Shown: in pieces, positions 14,359-26,639 of the stretch | Position numbering within the stretch: the first letter of the stretch is position 1 | Layout of the letters: each line of letters starts with the position of its first letter | From: Setophaga petechia | Taxonomy: Eukaryota > Chordata > Aves > Passeriformes > Parulidae | Assembly (NCBI GenBank): GCA_024362935.1 | Contig: JANCRA010000003.1 | Coordinates: forward strand, 39,183,291 to 39,247,290 | Length of the DNA stretch: 64,000 nt | Reading direction: 5' to 3' | Notes under the pieces: model-generated | What the model saw: the letters and a program-made list of their open reading frames with translations, nothing else | Told to the model about the DNA's origin: nothing | The model's database searches: none | Program-made: the position numbers and the translations under genes

Positions 14359-15398
14359 CAAGGAATAAAACTAGATCCATAACTAGGAGAAAAATGCACT
14401 CTGTCCTTGCCACCCATTTTACAGATCATGATGTTTTACTTTTAAACACATAAAATAATCTTACCAATAAATTTAAAAACACATGATCCAAAATTTCATA
14501 TAACCATGAACTAGTGGTCAACATAATTAAAAAGAAAACAATGTCATATCTGATCTAGGAAAAAATGCATGTTTTTTTTATCTGGAAAGTAACTTTAAGC
14601 CAAGTGAAGAACTCAAAGGCAACTTAGATGAATAACTGGCAAAATAAAACCTGACCAATCACTTGTCTTTCTAAACTAAGAGCTCTGCTCAAGGGGATTT
14701 GTAAAGGTAAAATGACAATTATGAAATGCCAAGGATCAAGATGTCCTAACAGCTGGAATCAAGAGAAGGAATATACCAACTTGACTATATTTCTCTGCAA
14801 AGTTTGCTATTCATTTGTCCAGCTATGAAAAAAATCAATTGACATTGACCATCCATTTTAAGCCAAGAAATTTACACTTTAGAAAACTTCAAAGAAATTA
14901 AATATGTTAGAATCTCTTATCTCCTTAGTCTGATTGGCAACTGCTTAATAACTGCTTTCCTGGTCTTGCTGAAGAGCACATTTCTTTTTCTGTTTTTCCT
15001 CTCTTCTACCAGAAATGTGAACAGCACTGACATAGTGCTCCCCTTATTTCCTGTCTGCTGTTCCTCTCATTTTTACATTAGCACTAATGCAAAAACCACT
15101 GCAAACCATGTACAGGCTGGGCTTTAAAAAAACAAGGTATTTGTCAACCTTTTAATTCCTCTGTTAAACAAAGGAAGAGAAAAACCACTCACACAACTAG
15201 GTTTCCATAAGTAATGGAAAGAGCAATGCAAAGAATCTATAGACCCATTCTTTAAAAACTATGCCCAGGGAAAAGAAAACTATGAAAAAGACTGCCCTTG
15301 CTAGTTTTTCAAAGTAGAAAAAAAATGTGAAACAAAAGGTCTGAGGAGAAAATAAGAAGCAGCTTTCAAAATAACACCACACAAAACACCACTGTGTT

Positions 15399-15497
15399 AG
15401 GAGAAAAAAAAAAGGGGGAAAGGGTGGAAGAAAAAAGGAGAGGAGAAAAAGGAAAAAAAAAGGGGGGGCGGGAAAGGGGTGAAAAAGAGAAAAAAAG
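15399..15497 (+). repeat. 99 bp homopurine tract with G-quadruplex motif
   Basis: Only three of 99 plus-strand bases are pyrimidines (15425, 15469, 15480). The tract alternates A runs and G runs. Positions 15462-15479 read seven G, c, three G, aaa, four G, which satisfies a four-tract G-quadruplex pattern with loops of one to three bases. In the LRP5 transcript sense it is a long polypyrimidine run far from any exon. Confidence 0.9.
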
Positions 15498-15884
15498 CCA
15501 ATCCAACAGCTTGAGTGCTAGGATCTTTAACACTGCCAACTCACAAACCTGTCAAACATTTTCCTCCCATCTACTATGTCTTTCTTCAATACTACAGTCC
15601 TTCTGAAAAGGGGAGTCAGAAGAAAAATGATTGCACTACATTTACATAACTGCACAACACGGGAGATTTATCAGCATTTTTGAACAGCCAAATCAGCCAA
15701 ACAAATTGTCTGCAGAACTGCAACAGTAACCCATTGGAGCTCTTACCATCGGCAACATCACAAGTGCGTGGGGAGAACCAAATCTTTTATTATAAAAATC
15801 AATCACAATTCCCATTCTCTTCCTCGATCCCTTAAAAAAAAAAGCCACAAAAACCTGAGTGCTGCTAATTTAGCCTTCTCACTA

Positions 15885-16320
15885 AAGAATGAATACCAGA
15901 TAAAAAGGGAGCCGACAGCTGGCCCAGGGCCAAAAAGAAGGCTTTCAGGCACAAAAATTGCCCAGAACAATGTTCTGCACTCAGAATTTTTTTACATGCA
16001 ACTCTGTACAGACATGACAGGCATATCTGGCAACATGGCTAAGAATATACATTTATGATGGAGTACACTGCCTTTTAAAAGGAGAAATAAATTAGAGATT
16101 AACGCCTTTTATGCAAGCTGCAAGGAGAAGAATTCCTGGAGCAATTCAATTCAGCTCAAGGAACAAGGCTTCTTTCAAAAAGTCACCCTTTAACTGGGAA
16201 GGGCGCTTCTTTGCAGGGAGTCTGAACTGAGAAATACGCAGCTCCTTGCTTTCTATTTATAGTCATTCAGGCAGTGAATAGCCTCATTCCAAATGCCACA
16301 AGGCATACTCACAACCTTTT
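15885..16320. promoter_or_regulatory. Candidate intronic regulatory element (speculative)
   Basis: A less repetitive stretch carries a canonical MEF2 site, CTATTTATAG at 16253-16262, a near-palindrome around 15963-15977 (agaacaatgttct core, which includes a SOX-like AACAATG), and several short homeodomain-like AT cores. Motif matches alone are weak evidence; an enhancer role is inference, and conservation across birds would decide it. Confidence 0.2.
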
Positions 16321-16365
16321 ATTCCAGAGACCTGATTTGTGTTTCATTTCAAAAAGTCCAGCTTG

Positions 16366-16434
16366 ATGAGGAAAAAAAAAAAAAAACCCACAGGAGGAAA
16401 AAAAAAGGAGGGAGGGAGAAAAACGGTACACGTC
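16366..16434 (+). repeat. Purine-rich low-complexity tract
   Basis: Mostly A with G runs, including ggagggagggag near 16408-16419, broken by a short cccacac segment. It resembles the purer tract 0.9 kb away at 15399-15497. Confidence 0.7.
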
Positions 16435-19400
16435 TTGCAACAGAAACATTTTTTCCCCCAACTTTTCCTTTATGAAGCTGGTGCTGGAGAGTGTGGAAAA
16501 GAGGGTGGGTTTTTATTTAGAAACTTCCCTATGGGAAAGGAAAGAAAGTGGGAGCTTTGGAAGTGGATGCATTTTTACTCATTTAACACTGAATGCCAGT
16601 TGCCCTGCAATTTAAGCAAGTCTGGGGGAAGGAGAAAAAGGAGTGAGGGGTGAAAGCATTTCAATTACTTGGCTTTGAAGGACCCTTCTGAATGAGAAAG
16701 AGACAGAAAACACTTGTCAAATGCAAGTTCAAGTGAAAGCCACTTCTGCCAATGAAGTGTGCAGATGGCTGTGGGGGTTCCGCTGAACCCTAACTGGGCC
16801 TCTATTATGTCTTTATTGCTCACAAAAAGGCCAGGGTCACCTCCAGTTTAGAATAAGTTAGCATCCTTTCCCACAGAATGACTCTGGTCAATCAAGCCAA
16901 GCAAAGGAAGTCTTCCTTTGAGTGACTGCTATCCCATCAGTGCACTGAAGAATTTTTAGAAAGGATAAATAGACACAAAAACCTTTGGTCTCATCCACAC
17001 TACCGACATTTATCAGAAAAATTTCCCACCACTGCAGACAACCTTGGGAGAACCAGGGTAGGCTGCTGGTGGCTGTCATGTGTGTCTGTTAGATTTCTCT
17101 CTCGTTAGCCCTGGATGATATGAGTCTAAAAATGGTACTGACAGCTTTCAAAATTTCACTAATAAGATGTGGCATGAAAAGCAATTCCACACCTTTATTT
17201 GTAGTGGGAGCTCTTCAGCAGCATGGGAACCTCACCAGGCCAGCCCAGCACACCAAGTTTCCTGTTTCTTACAGCATCCACGTTTCATGTGTTTCACAAG
17301 CAAAAACTGCAGAAATTTGTGCTGACAGGCACCTGGGGTACCATCACCTGCCCTCCCAGCGTTGCTCAAGACAATCCACCTGGAACATTCCAATATGATG
17401 TTCTGTGGTGTTGTGAAATACCATCACTAATGCAGATGGCCTTAAGAAAAGGACCCAACAAAGCTGAAATAGGAGGCTGGAATTTGTGTTCGTGGCAAAA
17501 ATATTTCTGTATTCTTCATTTAGGAAGTTTACACCTAAGGTTGCTAAACACCAAGAAAGGGCTCAAACTAGAGCAGGCGAAAGAATTTTTTCCCAGTGAA
17601 AAGTTCATTCCCAAACTATGGCATATTGCCACAACTATCTCCAAAACATCAGAGAAACAAAGTCTCTTCCAACACTGGTATAAGACATTATTCATGAGAT
17701 CACAACTCCTGGCCAGCAAAAACCACCTTCCCTCTAGATTAGAGGTAAGCTCTATGGCAAATTCAGCATTTTTCTTGGGAAAACACAGAAGTAAGTAGGA
17801 AAATGAAACCATAAAAGGTAGCAATATTTAAAGGAAATCACTCATAGCTATTGGCAAACAATATAGCCAGAAACTTCAAGAAGGTTACCAAGTTAAAACC
17901 TCTCTCAACTATCCTACCTGCTAGTCTGACAAACTCAAAGTTACTCCAGCTCCCATAGAAACAAACTTTTTCTCAGCAACGGGAAAAACACACACTTGTT
18001 CTGTGCTAGAATATACATCAGGCTCTTTGAAAGGGGGGCTCATTTCCACACTTCATAGGTACAGAAGCCTTTGTACCGCTACACACAAAATCCCTCTTTT
18101 AAATACAGGAAGCTGATCCCAGCAGTGGAAGTAAAGCAGAATTCTCTCCCTAGCAAGAGGAAAAGGGTGATTTGGAATCAGATAGCCTAAAATAATTCTT
18201 CAGGGAGAAAGGAGAGCCCCAAACATGTACAACTCAAATAATTCTTCAACTTTGTAGTTTAATACATCCTCAGGATTTCCTCTTGATAAATATGGCAAAA
18301 GCTGCACATACAGAAGTAATTTCTGAGCGCTCCACAAAGACCAAATTTAGAAGCTGCCTGTCAGTTGCTTCTTTTTTAAGCTGTCCCTTTAAAAGTATAG
18401 TACAAAACAAAAAGAGTTCCTGGACAATTACACAAGATTTAGAGGGTTTTATGGCAATAAAACAGTAGCTCTAATAAATCACTAATTGTTATAGATTAAT
18501 GTAAGTTCACACTGGTAGAAATTTGACTGTGGAAAGACTCCAAGGAGTATTTAAACTGCATATTTTTTTCACTTTGAAGCTATTTGATACAGTACCAAGT
18601 GGAGCATATAAAAGTTTAAGACAATGTCTGATCAAAACCATCCTATGGAGGGATCTCATTCAATCCAAACATTATTTGAGAGTTTTCTACTAGTGTCTTA
18701 AGTGACATGACTAACACAGATCACTTTATCTCCTGTATCATCTAGGTGGGACGAGTCCCTGCTGCAACTGCTTCTACACAATGGGGTTTTGCTGCAAGGC
18801 TGATTTTGCTCTACTTCTTTACAGATGAGAATTTCTGGTTATTTATGATGCTGAAGGCAAGGTCAACTAATATGAACCTTGTGCTTGGAACACAGAAACA
18901 GAACTCCTTGATGTTTTTCAGTTCCTGAAAGTTGGGAAAGGGGGAAAGAGAGAAGGCTAATCCAGCATCTCAGCACAACCTATAAGAAAAATTCTCTTTA
19001 CTACAGAAAAGATTTGCCTTTATCATGGAAAACCCATTTATGCTCAACAGTAGCCCAGACAACAGTCTTCACTTCAGACACATAGCTGCCTTTTCCATAT
19101 GTATGGCCTAGGCTGTGAAGAAAAGAACTGGCATCATGAATTTGATTTGTAGTTAGTTATCTGGGAAATGTCAGCTTAAAGAATTAAGAATGTGCTCATG
19201 GCACCTCATGCTGCCAAGGAGACATGGTACATACCTTGAGGACTGAAGCCCCCACACCCTGTCTACTGGGCTGCTGCATTTCAGCCAAAAGGTGATGAAG
19301 ACCAGACTAATTGAGTCCAGGCCATCATTCATCTGCAGAGACACTGCACCACCCCTCACCCACCCCAGAACCGCAGGAAAAAAATTTCTCAAGAAAATTT

Positions 19401-22400
19401 TGTTGAAGAATGGGAAGTTTTATGTATCAACAGCCACACACATGCACACATGTCACTCCTCCAACAGCAGAGCTTAATGCCAGTCAGAAGAGCAGTGCAC
19501 TGCAAACAGAAAAACCAGAAGTGGCAGCATCCAAAGGAGCTGCAGGAATACAGAGCTGAACAGAGCTCTGTGAACTGCAGGGACGAGCACGAGGTTTGCC
19601 AGCCCAATTCTGACATGTGTAATTCAACATTAACACATTGTATGTCAACATCATGTGCTGCAGATCACATATGTGGCACTTGCAGCTGGAATGCATGTAA
19701 TCTACCAATTTATCAGAAGTAAAAAACACAGGATGTAGTAAAAAGTATAGAAGATATATATCTCATTCATCTAAGGACCACAGTGTAAGCTTCAATTCAT
19801 AAAACTTCTTTGCCACAGTTTTAAATTGAAATGAATGTCTCTGAAAAGCTTCAAAAAACCCCACTGAAATTAAGGCTCCTTCACTATTATAAATCAAAAT
19901 AATTGTATTAATGCACCTGCCTATTTAGACTGATCCAAGATTGTAGCTCTCTTCTTTCAATTGAGGGGATTCTGCATTCCTTATTTCTAGATCTACTTAA
20001 CTGTTCTGTTCTCGTATATTAATAGAAATATGCAGTGTGGGAATTATTTACATTAGTATAAGTATAAACTAGGTCTTCTGAAATGCATTTATATTTATAG
20101 AAAAACAATGCTTTGAGATTTTTACAGCTAATTAGCATGTGGCAATAAGTTTAAATTAGTTGTTCTCCCTGTAAGATTTGCCTGTTTCAGTAAACCAGTA
20201 CAGAATATCTTCCAAGTAGTTTATTACACTGCATAGTATTTTTTAAATCCTTTGCTGAAAATGAAACACACACACAAAAATGTATCAGTTATGAGAAAAT
20301 GTTTCGTGTATAAACTAAATACTGCATCTTTTAGGTCAAATAACTGGAAAATAAAGTGTAATATGTGAAGTATACTTGGACTTGTTTAGAAAAAGCAACT
20401 TTAAGTTAGTTTAATTATTATTTTTTCTCCCAGTACAACTGACTTCTACAAATCCTACTCCTATACTTAAGTTGTAAGTTGTTCCAAATAGCCTTTTACA
20501 TTATTTATGCAGAATGTGATCAACAACACACTAATCATAAAGCTTGTTTCCTGAAAACTCAAGGGCAGCCCACACAACTGCACCTTGGAAAGAAATTCCA
20601 GTGAGCTCCATGATCATCATCTAGTGCTGACTTACACTTAAAGCACCCTATAAACTTGTACAGCCTTACTGTATGTGATAGGTTATTGGGTATGTGATAG
20701 TTATGTGATTATGGATCTCCTACAAAAAAAACCAAACGAAGGACATTTGTCAACAGAGGAGAAAGGGAAGAGGGTAACGAGGGGAAGCTGCCAGAAGGGA
20801 CAGTCTAATGAATGCTTATTCCAAGAATATTGCACAAGCTCAACTAAAATGCATGCATAATGACAGGCAGCTGAAAATTTCATAATTGCTCATTGTGCAA
20901 CTATACCTTAGGCACTTTAAGCAAATACTGAAGAAATAATACATGGGAAGACCTGGCTTGCCTTAAATTTTTTAAAAGAAGAATTAGGAAACTACACACG
21001 TGGGCCTTTGCTTCTCTCTCTGCTGGAATCCTGTAATCCTTATTAATCTGCTGTTTGTTCCTGGAAAGTAACTTTTCTCTGTCAGTAAAATCCAAAGTTC
21101 AGTTGGATTAATCCATGCCCTTCACTTGTAGCTGATGCTGTGTGGACAAACACATGATTTTGACAGACACGACTCAAAATTTGCTATCTATTTTCTATTT
21201 GCCATACTCTTTGTCAAAGTAATTTAGAAAAATAAAACCTGGGAACAGTGTTACCACAGTGTGCCAAATTTGCAGCGAAAGCCCCGTAGGCTCCTGTCAC
21301 ACAAAATTTTGATAAGCCTTGCCAAGTGGTTTCTCCAGGATGCAAACTGCTTGCAAAGTGACTGGGCCCTTTGTGTGGCAGTTGAATGCTGCAGATGGGA
21401 AGGTTAGCAAAGGGCTTTGACAGGAAAGGGTAACTGCTGTTTTCACCCTGTGAAGTTCTCCATGCACAAATAAAACACAGTCTCCTGGTACTGGGTGATG
21501 CTTGGTGTACCCTCAACAGCTCTGCAGAGATTATTTTCTAACTGAGGAAGAGTGCACCCAAAAGTAATGTCACAGTGTGTTACCAGAACTGAACAAAACC
21601 ACCCCTGAAACCAACCCACCCATCCAGGGACATTCACAGGGCATTTCAGACCTGAGGTCCAGGAAAAACAGGACAGATGCCTCCAGCCTATCAAATTTCC
21701 AAGCTGTACAAAGTTCATTCACTGTTTAAGAACTTTACATTCAAACAGGCCTTCCCAGTGAGAGTAAGATGACTCCCTGCAGATCTAGAATACCAGAAGC
21801 CAGAGCAGAATACCAGGCAGAGACACACACTAATATGCACAAGCTATATTCACTCTCGTGTTTTGCTCTATGTAGAAAGCAGCTGAAAGCATGCCATGTG
21901 ATGAAAGCAATTCTCAATTACCATCTAACAGCAATTTGGGATCCCATCTTCAGCATGGACAAGGCAGCACCTTCTTTGCTTTCTGCAGTACAATGCAGAT
22001 ACAGAGTGCAACTTTCTGAACTGTGTAGGGGCAAAATACTTGGTTGAAGACTTCCTTCTTCAGGAGCACTCAGCATAAATCTGAACATCATTTAAGATGA
22101 AGCAAGAACTCCCTCCCTGAAGTGTAGCAAGAGGGTAAATCACCCAAAACATCATCAGCTTTTTTTTTTCTTTTGCTACCTAATGAGCTACAAAATAGTT
22201 AGAGCTTACTATCTACCATCCCATTTATGCTGGTTTTAGGTGATAACAGAAACTAAATTTATCCAGTAACATGCTTCAAGTTCGTTTCAGGTGTCTATTG
22301 GGAAAAAAGAGAAATCTCAATAACCAGCTGGGTCAACTACAGTATAAAATATAAATATGTATCCTTGACTTGAAGTCAGCTGATTTTTGTTTCTGACATG

Positions 22401-22442
22401 CTGTGGACGCAACATACACATATACAGAACAAATCACTGTTT

Positions 22443-22511
22443 GCAGCAGCAAACAAGCCAGCTTAAACAGTAATCAGTGAAACCAATATAAAGTTTGAGC
22501 AGTAAATAAAT
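22443..22511 (+). repeat. 69 bp direct repeat, copy A (intron 7 side)
   Basis: This segment, beginning gcagcagcaaacaagccagc and ending gcagtaaataaat, recurs at 23961-24029 in the same orientation with two mismatches out of 69. Similarity stops at both edges. The two copies are 1518 bp apart and enclose LRP5 exon 7. I do not recognise it as a known repeat family, and I noticed no third copy. Confidence 0.9.
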
Positions 22512-23671
22512 AGTAGCAGTGGCTGCTACTAAAATGGCATGTTCTTGGCAACAAAACACAAGCAAGGGAAAATGAGTTTTTGCTGAATGACTGCAGCAGC
22601 AAGTGAAACTGGAAATGCCCCACCTCAAATGACATACAGTGAGGTTTCATGAGTATTAGGGCCAGTAGAGTAGCATGAAAGAAAAACAGAGTGAATAAAA
22701 AGCCCTTACATTGGTTTCTCTGGTTTTCCTAGACTTTGATGTCAAACCAAACAGGATTGCTACATTTGCTGCCTGACAGTGAAGTAAGACAGACTTGAAC
22801 AGATTGCTTAACCCCATGAAACACAAGGCAGCCCCAGCTATGAAAGGTGGCATCTGGAGTGTTCCCTGTCCTGCAAGCTGAAAGGTAAGGGGCGACAGGA
22901 TCTCTCTGGTAGTCATCAAACCCAGTATTAGCTACTGCCAAATACTGAAGTTAAATTTCTGGAGCTAGCAGACAGTCTAGTTTCCTCTCTTCCTGATGGA
23001 AAAATCTTTAGAAAGCAGTCATTCCTCAAAGTCATTTATCTAAATTGTTTATCAAAAAATGCTGCATATGCTACTACCCCAAACAACATGAAAACTCAAT
23101 TGATTTCACAGGCTATGAACAAGGTAGAATTGCCCTCCTCAAATTCAGGTACAGACTACCTAGATTGTTTTCAAAGCAGTAGGTACATTAAAATTTACCT
23201 CTTGTCCACAAATCTGGACATCACATAATCATTAACATCCTGAAATATGGCTTTCCAGGGCCTCCATACCCACTCGCTCCAGTACACAAACCTTGCACTG
23301 TCTTTTGCATCCAGCAATTTTAGATAGCAGTTCCAAGCACCATAGACAAGCCAAAACATCTTTTAAACAAATTTTACCTGAGTGTCTCAATTTGTTGCAA
23401 AAGCCTCAGGTAAAACCTGAGATTTCAAGCAATTAAATTACACTTGGAGCAATGTAGGCATAACAAACATACCATTTCTTGCAGAAATTTTCTCAACCAC
23501 ATGAATGTACTTCCTTTCTTCTCAAATATGTGTTGTTATGCTAAGTAAAATTTTAATATTAATGAAACAGCAGACTCCTCCAAAAATGGGTAAATGTACC
23601 CAAGACAAAGCTGTGTATGAGAACTGCACTTGTCTTCTACAAATGCACCCAAGTATGGCTCTGTTACTCAC

Positions 23672-23843
23672 CTCAATTTTATCTGTTTTTGCATCTCCCC
23701 AATAAAGCTTGTTTTTCTCAAGATCCAGTGCCAAGCCATTAGGCCACCCAAGAGAAGTATTCACCAGAACTCGCCTTTCTGAGCCATCCAAATAAGCACA
23801 TTCTATCTTTGGACTTTCACCCCAGTCTGTCCAATACATGTAG
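23672..23843 (-). CDS. LRP5: LRP5 exon 7 (second YWTD propeller, middle)
   Basis: This 172 bp coding exon encodes residues 471-528 in human numbering, four complete YWTD-type motifs downstream of the first EGF module. The product is the Wnt co-receptor that binds Frizzled-bound Wnt at the plasma membrane. Visible motifs are [15 protein letters not shown] at the start, the NTS N-glycosylation sequon (position 499), [10 protein letters not shown] and [11 protein letters not shown] at the end. The exon completes the Gly codon split from exon 6 (GG then C) and ends in phase 0. The acceptor is ttacag at 23849-23844 and the donor gtgagt follows 23672. The acceptor is preceded by an exceptionally long T tract. 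The length equals human exon 7 as I remember it. The reading frame continues past the donor into intron, which is not coding. Confidence 0.97.
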
Positions 23844-23856
23844 CTGTAAATAAATT

Positions 23857-23879
23857 AAAAAAAAAAAAAGAAAAAAAAA
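23857..23879 (-). other. Long T tract at exon 7 3' splice site
   Basis: On the minus strand nine T, one C and thirteen T precede aatttatttacag and exon 7. This is the polypyrimidine tract of the intron 6 acceptor and would bind U2AF and PTB-type factors. As a homopolymer it is expected to vary in length. Confidence 0.8.
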
Positions 23880-23960
23880 GGAAACAATTAATGCATGCAA
23901 CAGCAAGAGAAGAGTTAAGGTCTGTGTTGCTTTTGAAAGAATTTGCTTCTTGCTTCTCCA

Positions 23961-24029
23961 GCAGCAGCAAACAAGCCAGCTTAAACAGTAATCAGTGAAG
24001 ACAATATAAAGTTTGAGCAGTAAATAAAT
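23961..24029 (+). repeat. 69 bp direct repeat, copy B (intron 6)
   Basis: Second copy of the segment at 22443-22511. The two mismatches are adjacent (gtgaagacaat here, gtgaaaccaat in copy A), so the copies otherwise match over 67 bases. Confidence 0.9.
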
Positions 24030-24329
24030 TAAACTACTGAGAATATGCAGTGGCCCAATTCCTTCATAGTTAGGATAACACTGAAGATGCAGAGAACAGA
24101 AAATTCAACCGAACACCCAATGTATAGGTTCATTAGGAACACTATATTCAGAAGCCACCTTTTAAGTACTCAGTTATTAAAGGGATGAATCAAGGGAAAA
24201 CCAGTCATTTCCTGAATATCTGACAAACGGCACAGTCATCATCCTGCAATTTGCACATTTTCACTTTCAGGAGACCGTGAGCTGGATCCCAGGACCAACC
24301 ACGGGGCTCTCACTAAACACCAGACTTAC

Positions 24330-24726
24330 CCCATTACAGGATTGAGCACTATGGCTCGAGGCTCATCCAGGTTTTCGGAGATAAGAATCTTCCTGGATGT
24401 CCCATTCAGCCGCGTCACCTCGATGCGGTCTGTGCCAGTATCAGTCCAGTACAGGTTCCTGGCCACCCAGTCCACAGCAATCCCATCTGGGTGGTTGATC
24501 TCCGTGGTCACCAGAGTCTGGGCCCCAGTGCCATCGAGGTAGGCCCGACGAATTGCCCGGACATCATCGTCAGTCCAGTAGATGTAGCCTTCCACAGGGT
24601 CATAGTCAATGGCAATTGCATGTCTGATGTTGTCTATCTGCAGAATGATGTCAGTGAAATCCGGCATGTCCAGGGAAATCCTCCTCAAGTCAGTTCTTCT
24701 GGCAAGCAGCAAGACTTCCTCAGCAC
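24330..24726 (-). CDS. LRP5: LRP5 exon 6 (start of second YWTD propeller)
   Basis: This 397 bp exon encodes residues 339-471 in human numbering: the end of the EGF linker and the first blades of propeller 2. It opens [20 protein letters not shown], then shows [49 protein letters not shown], and [11 protein letters not shown] with the N-glycosylation sequon at 446. It ends [12 protein letters not shown]. The acceptor is tctcctcag before 24726 and the donor is GG then gtaagt after 24330. Phases are 1 at entry and 2 at exit, the same as exon 2. Extracellular, this propeller is part of the Wnt-binding ectodomain by LRP5/6 family knowledge. The sequence is LRP5-like rather than LRP6-like at the positions I can compare. 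Confidence 0.98.
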
Positions 24727-26639
24727 CTGAGGAGAAAAGCATTCATGGCATCATTTGCATAGCTACTGATGTGAAGATTTCAGTAGAGCACAGCAGGCTC
24801 TGAACTGCTACTGTTGCTGCAACAAGAAGAGATTTCCTTAAATAAGGACATCAAGCTTTCACGAAAATATAGACTTGCTTGTGTTTTAGATGGCAATTTC
24901 TCCCAGCCTTCTAAACTAATACAGACCATAGCAATCTGTCTCTAGAATCTAAAAAAAATAGAATTTGGTGGGTGCAGGTCCAAATATTTCATCACATTAT
25001 AGAGACTTGCTCAGCCAAATGTCTCACTAGCTCTATCAGTGCACTAGACAAGTTTTCACACATGCCCTACGCAGTAAATGGCAGGGGCTAACAGAAGACT
25101 GGATTATTTTGTAAACAAATTCCATTAATGATTTACTCCAGACAGTCCAACAAGAAAACAAGTCACAACCACAGCAAGTATTTATCATTTGGCCACAGAT
25201 GACGCAAAACAATTCTAAGGCAATAGGACTGTTGTTCTTTTCTCTCCCCTATTCTTTCTCCCCACTGAAAAGTTTTCCTGCTTGTGGAAAGAGTGCCAAA
25301 CAACAACCTGGAGTACATTTCAAGGACAAATGGCATCTTCAGCTCACCAACACTGCAGTGGCAGCTTCTTTTATTAATGCAAAAAAGGGGACAGACAGCA
25401 AACGTGCAGTTGCTTCATACAGTTTCCCCACATACACCCATGCATGCTTCAGTACAAAAAGAGAAGTATGTGAGGCTCTTCCTGCTTCGTTACCAAGTTT
25501 ATGCTGGGTATTTTGAAAACTGACACGGAAATTTTATTGTTTAGCAATACTCCAAAACTGGAAACCTAAATAAAAATCATTTGTTGAATTTCATCTAGAC
25601 CAGCAAACACTACTAGGAGGTGGCAATTTCCAGTTTCCCCCAACAGCTGAGGTTGAATTAAAATGGCCATCATGGGGACATATCTAAGAATAACAGAAAT
25701 TCAAATGCTCATGAGAACATTCTTCTGAAATACTTCATACCTAGACATGCTTATGTAATTCCGAAGACACAGAAGTTTAATCTATTGTACAACACAACCA
25801 AATTTACATTCACTATGGGTGCGGATTTGAGTTTGGAAATCAGAGTTTAGCCTCCACATATCATCTCAGAAGCTCTGAAAAGAAATAGTGCTCAGGGCAC
25901 AAGTGTATAATGACAGAAAGGATCTAAAAGAGCAGTATTTTAATATCATTTAAGCAACTCAAACTACCTCAAGCCATCATAACTCTGGGATGAAGCAGTG
26001 CTGCTCTCCTCCTTGGCACGGGCTATTTGTTCTCACTTCTGTACCACCCGGACTCACATGCAAGCACAGCATGGCCTTGTACCATGGCTGTGTGCTGAAA
26101 CCACGCCAAAGAGCTGGTCCAAACAAAAACTAACTCAGTAGAAATGAAGCCATCAGCCCAAGTTAACAACCAGACCTGCAGGGCTCCACAAACACCTGTG
26201 TTGGCACAGTGAGGGGCTCCAGCCAGAATGCTTCTCCCAGTCAGCATCAGCTGACAAGGTCTGGTAAGGGCAGTATCACTTTGAGGGAAGGCTTAGGCAG
26301 AAGAGAGAAACAACAACTCAAAGCTGAAAAACCCCCTGGAGAAAAGGGAGGAATGAAAGCCCATGCATTCATGACAGCAAAGCAAGAGAAACACAGCAAC
26401 CACAGCAGAACCAAACACCCAAATACCTCATGTAACAAAGTTTTATGTCTAGCTTCTAGACTTCTGAAATATTTCATTATGGGAGTAAAAAAAAAAAACT
26501 GTATAGTGCAAGTTAAGTAAAAATTCATGCCTCAGAACTCAACATGGAAAGGGTGATGCATCTGGTCATCTAAGTGTTGTACACACACAGAAGAGTTTTC
26601 AATTATACATTTAAAAAACAGTTGAGATGTTGGAGTTGC

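Larger units (their letters stand above)
1..23671 (-). other. LRP5: LRP5 intron 7, 5' part (runs off the window)
   Basis: This is everything downstream of the exon 7 donor (GAG then gtgagt, GT at 23671-23670). The intron is phase 0. I looked on the minus strand for the next exon, which should encode the rest of propeller 2 with another YWTD repeat, and found none, so the intron is at least 23.7 kb here. Contents I can identify are a CR1 3' end (2395-3115), A-rich and (TA)n simple repeats, a homopurine tract (15399-15497), a 12 bp inverted repeat (14329-14358) and one copy of a 69 bp duplicated segment (22443-22511). The remainder is AT-rich unique-looking sequence. The open frames in it, up to 191 codons at 17223-17798, resemble nothing I know. 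Confidence 0.85.
23844..24329 (-). other. LRP5: LRP5 intron 6 (486 bp)
   Basis: This is the only short intron in the window, phase 2, with donor gtaagt next to exon 6 and acceptor acag next to exon 7. It contains the poly-T acceptor tract (23857-23879) and copy B of the 69 bp repeat (23961-24029). Confidence 0.95.

Noticed and set aside
17223..17798. 191-codon plus-strand open frame
   Set aside because: No domain, repeat pattern or splice context, composition like the surrounding intron, and an open frame of this length can occur by chance in 64 kb.
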